Origin: Thalassiosira profunda
Taxonomy: Eukaryota > Bacillariophyta > Thalassiosirophyceae > Thalassiosirales > Thalassiosiraceae
Length of the DNA stretch: 19,303 bases
Direction of reading: 5' to 3'
Assembly: GCA_036939355.1 (NCBI GenBank)
Contig: JALLAP010000461.1
Coordinates: 1 to 19,303 of the forward strand
Under the pieces are notes generated by a model, which saw only the letters and a list, made by a program, of their open reading frames with translations, was not told where the DNA came from and did no database searches. The translations under genes and the position numbers were made by a program. Every line of letters begins with the position of its first letter. Within the stretch, counting starts at the first letter, position 1. Shown one piece after another: positions 14,717 to 19,303 of this stretch.

Positions 14717-16509
14717 CTAATTCTTCTTGCTTTCCCCGGCGTTGCAATTGAACACGTGCTTCCGCCAATACCCAAAGCCCCAAGAAGTCGGATATTGTCG
14801 CTTCACATTCAGGTCGTTGATCACCACCGCGAACAGAATGGCGACGACGTTGCCCGCGAGGCTAATACCCATGTGCACCCAATCATACCCTCCGCCGGTG
14901 TAGATCAAGGCTGCGGCGCCGGCGGGCGGATGGGTGACGCCCAACCGCGCCATCAGCATGATCGAGAGCGCCGTTCCTAGCGATCGCTTGACGACCACGC
15001 TTAAAGTTCGTGTGTAGTTCAGCAGAAGGGCGATCGAAATGCTANGTTCCTAGCGATCGCTTGACGACCACGCTTAAAGTTCGTGTGTAGTTCAGCAGAA
15101 GGGCGATCGAAATGCTAACCGCCTGGCCAAGGATTGCGTTTCTTGGCTGACTCGCCGGAGCGGCAGTGAGACTGTACTGCAATGTCATCAACGCTCCGAA
15201 CGGACCCAACACCAGCGAGTAGTCTTGATTGGTTCTCTCGATTGCTTCCGAGAAAGTCAACAGTGCCACGAGCGTCAGGAAGCAGCCCAGAAACGTCCAG
15301 AGCGACTCTCTAGTGGAAAATGGTGGCGGAGGTTCGTTGTTGGCCCCTCGCCACTTCGCCGGGAGCACCTTCGATCGTCTTACGAGAAAGCTCCACACGC
15401 GTTGTCCACGCGAACGCTTGGCGCCCGCTTCGTCGAGCGAGGGCTTCGGCTTCGCGGTGACGTCCACCGGCTCGCTCGTCTCCAGGCTCTTCTTCAGGAA
15501 CGACCCTCCCAATCGAATGACGGCCACCATCTTGTGCCGCACCCGGCGCACCGCCGCCTCTCGCTCAGCGCGCCGTTCCGCGAGGCATCGGCGCCTCGCT
15601 CCTCTCAGGCACACGATGCTTCCAATCACCTCGGCGGCACTCAGCAGATATTGTTCATTCGTCTCCGATTTGAGCTTCTCAACGTCGGTCGTTCCTCGAG
15701 CCATGTAGACAACTAGACCCTGCTGTCCCCGGAAGTCGAATTTCACACCAGCTGCGAGACCGATGCCAGCTTGGACGGCCATTTTCAATCTAAGGTTGAA
15801 CGGCTGGTCGGGGTCCAACGAAATTGGCTCGACTTCCCTCCACGCCACATGCCTTTCCCCGGTGGCATCGGCCACAACGTTCCCAAACGATAACGTGCGA
15901 TTGTGGCGTCTATGCCCCCTTCTCCCATGCGCCGGGAAGAGCGTCCGATCCGACAGCTCCGACCACAACGCCCCCGCCAATCCCACCCCCGGCGCCAGGG
16001 GATCCGGCGACACGAAGTCCTCCCGCGAAGGATCCACCAGCCGCATCAGCGCCTCGTTGTCTTGCGCGCCCCGCACTGCCACGGGGTCGAACCAGAACGC
16101 CCGCTTGGGACGGATGAGCTTGCCGGTGTTCGCGTCGAGGACCCACGCCTCGACTGAGATGGTGCCGTAGGCCCAGCGTCCGGTGTCGGCGATGGCGCGG
16201 TGGAGCTGCAAAGCGAGTAGAATGGTGTTTAGTGCACATCTTGTGTATACAATTCGTTGCAAAATGAGCGAACGAGCAACGGCTCACCATGTCGCGGTCG
16301 AACTCCTCGTCGCGCTCCTCGCGAGACATGGCGGCGGAGGTGGTCCAGGGAAGGTCGGAGCGGTCGCGGTGGAGGGGCGGGGGTGGCGCCTGCGTCGCCT
16401 CGATATCAACATCAACAGCGGGCGCTTCACCTCTGCCGTCGGCGGCCGGCACGAGCCCCGCCATTTCGATGACGACGGAGCCGCCGCTGTTCTGGGGCTC
16501 GTCCGACAT
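14717..16509 (-). CDS. HPP-family integral membrane protein with a long N-terminal GAF-like region, interrupted by an assembly artefact
   Basis: Exon 1 (16509-16288, 74 aa) joins exon 2 (from 16205) across an 82-bp phase-0 intron (GTGAGC...TTGCAG). Collapsing the 72-bp duplication plus N gives one frame ending at 14717, in total 545 aa. About residues 75-330 are soluble and include AGIGLAAGVKFDFRGQQGLV and EQYLLSAAEVIGSI, which look like the later part of a GAF sensor domain. From about 375 come four to five membrane segments: LWTFLGCFLTLVALLTF, LVLGPFGALMTLQYSL, a segment around SISIALLL, MLMARLG-VTHPPAGAAALIY (the HPP motif, about 475), and AGNVVAILFAVVI. Plant HPP proteins include chloroplast nitrite transporters, so anion transport is a reasonable guess. 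No plastid signal is seen at this start. Confidence 0.8.
14973..15117. repeat. Exact 72-bp direct duplication around a single N (assembly artefact)
   Basis: Bases 14973-15044 and 15046-15117 are identical around N at 15045. Removing 73 bp fuses the two HPP frames at the segment coding LLLNYTRTLSVVVKRSLG. Length and arrangement are identical to the other two sites. Confidence 0.93.
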
Positions 16510-16799
16510 TGTAGGTAGGGAGGTGCCCTAGGCGTTAGCGATGTGGCTGCCGGCAGTGGCGGGGGCGGTAGGGTCGAGTAGGCGCAGACAGAAGTGAGAA
16601 GTGAGCATGCTCAAAAGGCGGACGGAAGGCGGCGGTTGCAACTGCAACTTCGATTGTCTCCGGAGCTCCTTCCGTCCCTCCAACCCCGCCCACCACCCCC
16701 CGCCCCATCCATCGCCCCCCAGGGCAATAAGATCGCCCCCCAATTCCCAATTCCCATTTCCGTTTTCAGCGGAAAGGCCCGCCCGGCCCAACTCTAACC
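16510..16799. promoter_or_regulatory. Divergent promoter region with TTGCAAC motif
   Basis: This 290-bp spacer lies between the HPP gene (-) and the small membrane protein gene (+). It contains GTTGCAACTGCAAC (16635-16648), two overlapping half-sites of a motif seen in other spacers, then a C-rich stretch of about 70 bp. No TATA box is evident. Confidence 0.4.
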
Positions 16800-17393
16800 A
16801 TGGTCAAGGTCTGGTACGAGCCGCCGCCCTACGGGCCCGGCACCTCCCTCAACCGCCCGTCCTACGGCGTGCCGTCGAGCAACCCCGCGTGGACCCAGGC
16901 GCTCTCCCGCCGTCCCCAGGGATTGGTGATCGCCGGGGCCTGCGTTGCGTTTGCGGCCCTCGCTTACATCCCCGTCAGTGAGTAGACAGTTCTGGCCCTG
17001 GGGGAGGGGGCTGAGCAAAATCCCTCTTCGTTTGTCAAATATGCCGGTGGCAGCGGGGGTGGCTATCCATCCGCCGTTGGTGCTGCGCCGGTCGATATTA
17101 TTTTCTGATGCACCCTCTACCCTCTACTTTTCACTAATAAAATCCCTCCAACCCCCCTCCATCTTATTCAGTGGTCCGCGAGAAGAACCTCCCCTTCACC
17201 ATGTCCCCGGAGTACGTGGCCGCCCAGCGCGCCTACCAGCGGTACCACAACATGAACCCCATTTTCGGTGTCTCCTCCAAGTGAGTCTGAGTTTCACAAC
17301 CCACAACCATTAATGTTCCTTTGATCTTTTGCTAATAATTAATTCCCTCCCTATAACTGCAGGGCGGCACGAGCTGCTGACGAGGCCCATTAA
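16800..17393 (+). CDS. Small single-pass membrane protein of unknown function, three exons
   Basis: The exons 16800-16977, 17172-17280 and 17363-17393 are joined by introns of 194 and 82 bp (donors GTGAGT and GTGAGT, acceptors TTCAG and TGCAG) into 105 aa. The splice phases (1, then 2) fit perfectly and the last exon ends in TAA. The N-terminus is Pro- and Tyr-rich (YEPPPYGPGTSLNRPSYG). One membrane segment spans about 41-59 (GLVIAGACVAFAALAYIPV), followed by a polar tail with SPEYVAAQRAYQRYHNMNPI. Size and topology resemble accessory subunits of mitochondrial respiratory complexes, and NDUFA13 is the next gene, but I cannot match a named subunit. The start is supported by the CCATGG context. 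The three-exon model rests on splice consensus and frame alone. Confidence 0.7.
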
Positions 17394-17931
17394 TTGGTTC
17401 TACTGTGGGGTATAGCCATGGATTAATTGTGATTGTGGAGTACAATAGAAGTGAGGTGGGGTGTTCGGATGACCCAATTGCCACATCAATTTGGGCGGGG
17501 ATGCGATTTCTGGATAAAAGTAAATCGTATTCTTTGACAGAATTGGCATTCGTCTTCTTGCGGCAACAGCTCCTGGGAGTGATCAGCCTGCTTGTGTATT
17601 GAACGCGGAAGGTCCGCAGGTCCGTTGTCTGGGGGGAGGGACTGGGCTCACCGGGGAATGGGGGGAGATCGGAGAAAAATATTTGTGGGGGAGTGGGGAG
17701 GCTTCAGAAGAAGGGATACCGCCATGAAATTACTCCTCTCGCCAAGGGTGCTGCTGCTGAATAATGAACAATATTTTACTTCTTCTGACGAGCTTGCGCA
17801 AGCTCATCCCTCTCAGGGGAACTGGGGAGACAATACACAAAGCATCACCTGTATTGCAACCACCGACAGATTGCAACACTCCCCCCAATGCCCAGAGGTA
17901 TCTTTCCATCCCCTCCCCCTCTAGCTGGAAA
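17394..17931. other. Convergent intergenic region, 538 bp, no gene seen
   Basis: This is the longest gene-free stretch. Short frames in it lack coding character. Visible structure: a direct repeat GGTCCG at 17611-17616 and 17619-17624; a G-rich block at 17631-17665 with five runs of three or more G; a 16-bp perfect palindrome GAGCTTGCGCAAGCTC at 17790-17805; and two TTGCAAC motifs (17854-17860, 17871-17877). I see no tRNA, rRNA or known small RNA. Confidence 0.5.
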
Positions 17932-18503
17932 TTAATACTTGGGCATGAAGTGCCCAATTTTTCTCGGCATCCACTGTCCCCCGAAGAATTGGCTCGACCC
18001 CGGCACCCACTTATTCCCCTGCTGGTCGACGACGTCCTTCATGATCTCCGCCTCCCTCCGCAAATTCACCAGCTCCCGCTCCATGTATTCCCTGTCCGCC
18101 TCGGCCTGCATGAGGGGCATGAGCGCGTACCGGACCTTTCGCTCCTGCATCTTCTGCTGGACGCGGGCCTGGTTCGTCTTCCCGATTTGGTAGTAGCCGT
18201 AGAGGATGAGGGTGGTGGCGCCGGCCCAGAGCTGCCAGCCCTTAGGACCGCGGTCCGGGAGGTACCGGCCAAAGTCGATCTGCAATTACATGGGCGGGTG
18301 TTAGTACACACAAGAATATTGGGGGAGCAGAAGCCAACGCAACTTCCCACAACACATGATCGAACCCGACAATCCACCACCTCCATCCCACGGCCGCCGA
18401 GCCCCGCTGGATCACGCAAACATGGGCATATATTTACCTTCTTGTAGCCCCCCGGAGGGGGCATATCCTGGATGGGAGGCGCGGTTGATGGACGGAGGCT
18501 CAT
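17932..18503 (-). CDS. NDUFA13: NADH:ubiquinone oxidoreductase subunit NDUFA13 (GRIM-19)
   Basis: Exon 1 (18503-18438, 22 aa) and exon 2 (18279-17932, 115 aa) join in phase 0 across a 158-bp intron (GTAAAT...TTGCAG), giving 137 aa against 144 in human. The N-terminus IQDMPPPGGYKKIDFGRYLP is the family signature. One membrane helix spans about 37-55 (WQLWAGATTLILYGYYQIG). The following coiled-coil arm contains RYALMPLMQAEADREYMERE and REAEIMKDVVD, matching the ALMPLLQAE and IMKDVP segments of GRIM-19. The C-terminus ends near WMPRKIGHFMPKY. It is an accessory subunit of mitochondrial complex I in the inner membrane and needs no cleaved presequence. This is one of the firmest calls in the window. 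Confidence 0.93.
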
Positions 18504-18767
18504 CGTGACGTTGTTGTTGTGGGCGGCGCGCGGTGTACGCGCGGGCGGCGGGCGGTTCTCTTAGACCGATTTAGCAATTGTAAATCAACTCAATCTCTGC
18601 AAGATAAACGGTCTAAGGAAGCCGCCGCTCAAGCGTCAGCGTCTCCCTCTTCTCCGGAAAGCCAACTTGCCTTCCTGCTCGCCATCCACCAACCTGCCTG
18701 CTCCTCGCTCGTTTCAAACGATACAATAGCTCTCTCAGGGTAGAGTAATATCTATTCCTAACTTCTC
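18504..18767. promoter_or_regulatory. Spacer upstream of NDUFA13 with a large imperfect inverted repeat
   Basis: This 264-bp region holds the 5' side of NDUFA13 and the 3' side of the next gene, both on the minus strand. It contains an 18-bp inverted repeat (18551-18568 with 18609-18626) around a 40-nt loop that itself holds a smaller hairpin. No coding frame is convincing here. Confidence 0.45.
18551..18626. repeat. Imperfect 18-bp inverted repeat with nested hairpin
   Basis: The left arm GGCGGTTCTCTTAGACCG and right arm CGGTCTAAGGAAGCCGCC match at 15 of 18 positions. Read as plus-strand RNA, two of the three mismatches become G-U pairs. In the loop, ATTTA and TAAAT form a second small stem around GCAATTG. 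Confidence 0.75.
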
Positions 18768-19302
18768 TTACATACCAACCTCAAACGCTGGCTTCACCGG
18801 CCGTCCCTCCGCATCCCGGACCACCCGCAGCCCGCCCTTCTCCCTCTCCTCACCCACGTAAATCTCCGGATTGTACCCCACGTCGTTCACGTTGAATCCC
18901 TCCCGCAAAGATTTGCTCGATCCCGCGATGGGCACCAAGGCGACCTTGTTCTGGACGACGTCCATCTCCGAATCCCCCGGGGCCGACCACAATTCGAGGC
19001 TTTTGGAGTAGGGCCCTCCCATGTTCTGCGGCCGGAGTTGGTTCTTGGCGTATTCCAATATCAATCGCTTCTGGCTGAGGATTGCTTCCGCTTCGGTTGG
19101 GTATTCCGCTCCCACCAATTCATCATCGGACTCGCTCCCTTCCACCATGCGGATCACTTTGCCGACGAACCAAAAGGTGCTCTCGTCATTGAGAGGACTG
19201 CGCACGTATACATCTGTCGTGGCCTCCTTTCCGAACAATTTGCGAATTCGATCGAAGTTGTTGGCAGCCGAGGCGAGGACCTTCGTGCCGCTGCCCGTGT
19301 AG
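18768..19302 (-). CDS. Plastid/cyanobacterial-type conserved protein, possibly HHL1-like (5' partial)
   Basis: The frame is open to the right window edge (upstream residues YTGSGTKVLASAANNFDRIR precede the first Met), so the start is missing. The body reads DVYVRSP, then STFWFVGKVIRM, a Q-x-LILEYAKNQLRP helix, and SLELWSAPGDSEMDVVQNK. This resembles a family shared by cyanobacteria and plastids with a TFWFVGKV...LRP...LE.W.APGDSEM pattern, which I associate, without being able to check, with plant HHL1, a photosystem II protection factor. The last codons GGTATGTAA also form a strong splice-donor consensus (GTATGT), so the apparent stop may lie inside an intron and the true C-terminus may differ. 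The existence of the gene is secure, the name is tentative. Confidence 0.65.
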   Translation of the reverse strand, partial: YTGSGTKVLASAANNFDRIRKLFGKEATTDVYVRSPLNDESTFWFVGKVIRMVEGSESDDELVGAEYPTEAEAILSQKRLILEYAKNQLRPQNMGGPYSKSLELWSAPGDSEMDVVQNKVALVPIAGSSKSLREGFNVNDVGYNPEIYVGEEREKGGLRVVRDAEGRPVKPAFEVGM

Positions 19303-19303
19303 C

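Noticed and set aside
17592..17924. Open frame of 110 aa in the convergent spacer
   Set aside because: Atypical composition, no domain, no good start, and it runs over G-rich and palindromic noncoding sequence.
1..19303. CRISPR array, tRNA, rRNA or bacterial operon
   Set aside because: No regularly spaced repeats, no cloverleaf or rRNA segment was seen, and splice sites plus NDUFA13 establish a eukaryotic nuclear context.

Overview
The window is nuclear DNA from a eukaryotic microalga, most likely a photosynthetic stramenopile or another lineage with a red-derived secondary plastid. Three things point there. Genes are interrupted by short GT-AG introns (about 74-194 bp). Start codons sit in Kozak-like contexts. 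Two predicted preproteins (the genes at 10439-11088 and 12235-13449) begin with a signal peptide followed by a Phe at residue 23 in an ASAFAP-type setting (SAAFAP and ASCFLAP), the bipartite plastid-targeting signature of diatoms and relatives. A complex I subunit (NDUFA13/GRIM-19) confirms a nuclear genome. No species can be named from sequence alone.

Layout: 13 genes are packed almost end to end, and twelve of them alternate strand, giving divergent pairs with 270-370 bp shared promoters and convergent pairs with 28-540 bp shared 3' regions. In order: a 5'-partial acidic nuclear-type protein (+); a nuclear protein ending in a truncated NTHL1/endonuclease III-like domain (-); a 1226-aa GHMP sugar kinase fused to a UDPGP-type pyrophosphorylase (+); a protein like the N-terminal half of a transposase (-); a type II membrane rhamnosyltransferase-like glycosyltransferase (+); a small plastid membrane protein (-); a SOUL haem-binding protein with a 1-bp frameshift (+); a plastid-targeted PhyH-type 2-oxoglutarate dioxygenase (-); a ParB/Srx-like conserved eukaryotic protein (+); an HPP-family membrane protein (-); a 105-aa single-pass membrane protein (+); NDUFA13 (-); and a 5'-partial protein resembling a cyanobacterial/plastid family (-).

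Three places carry a single N flanked by an exact 72-bp direct duplication (8660-8804, 9945-10089, 14973-15117). These are contig-overlap artefacts. Removing 73 bp at each restores one continuous reading frame in the glycosyltransferase and HPP genes.

The genes do not form an operon. The most notable item is the kinase-pyrophosphorylase fusion. It could turn a free sugar into a nucleotide sugar on one polypeptide, with the domain order and pyrophosphorylase family opposite to the classical fucokinase/GDP-fucose pyrophosphorylase (FKP). A glycosyltransferase that would use nucleotide sugars lies two genes away, but a functional link is only conjecture.
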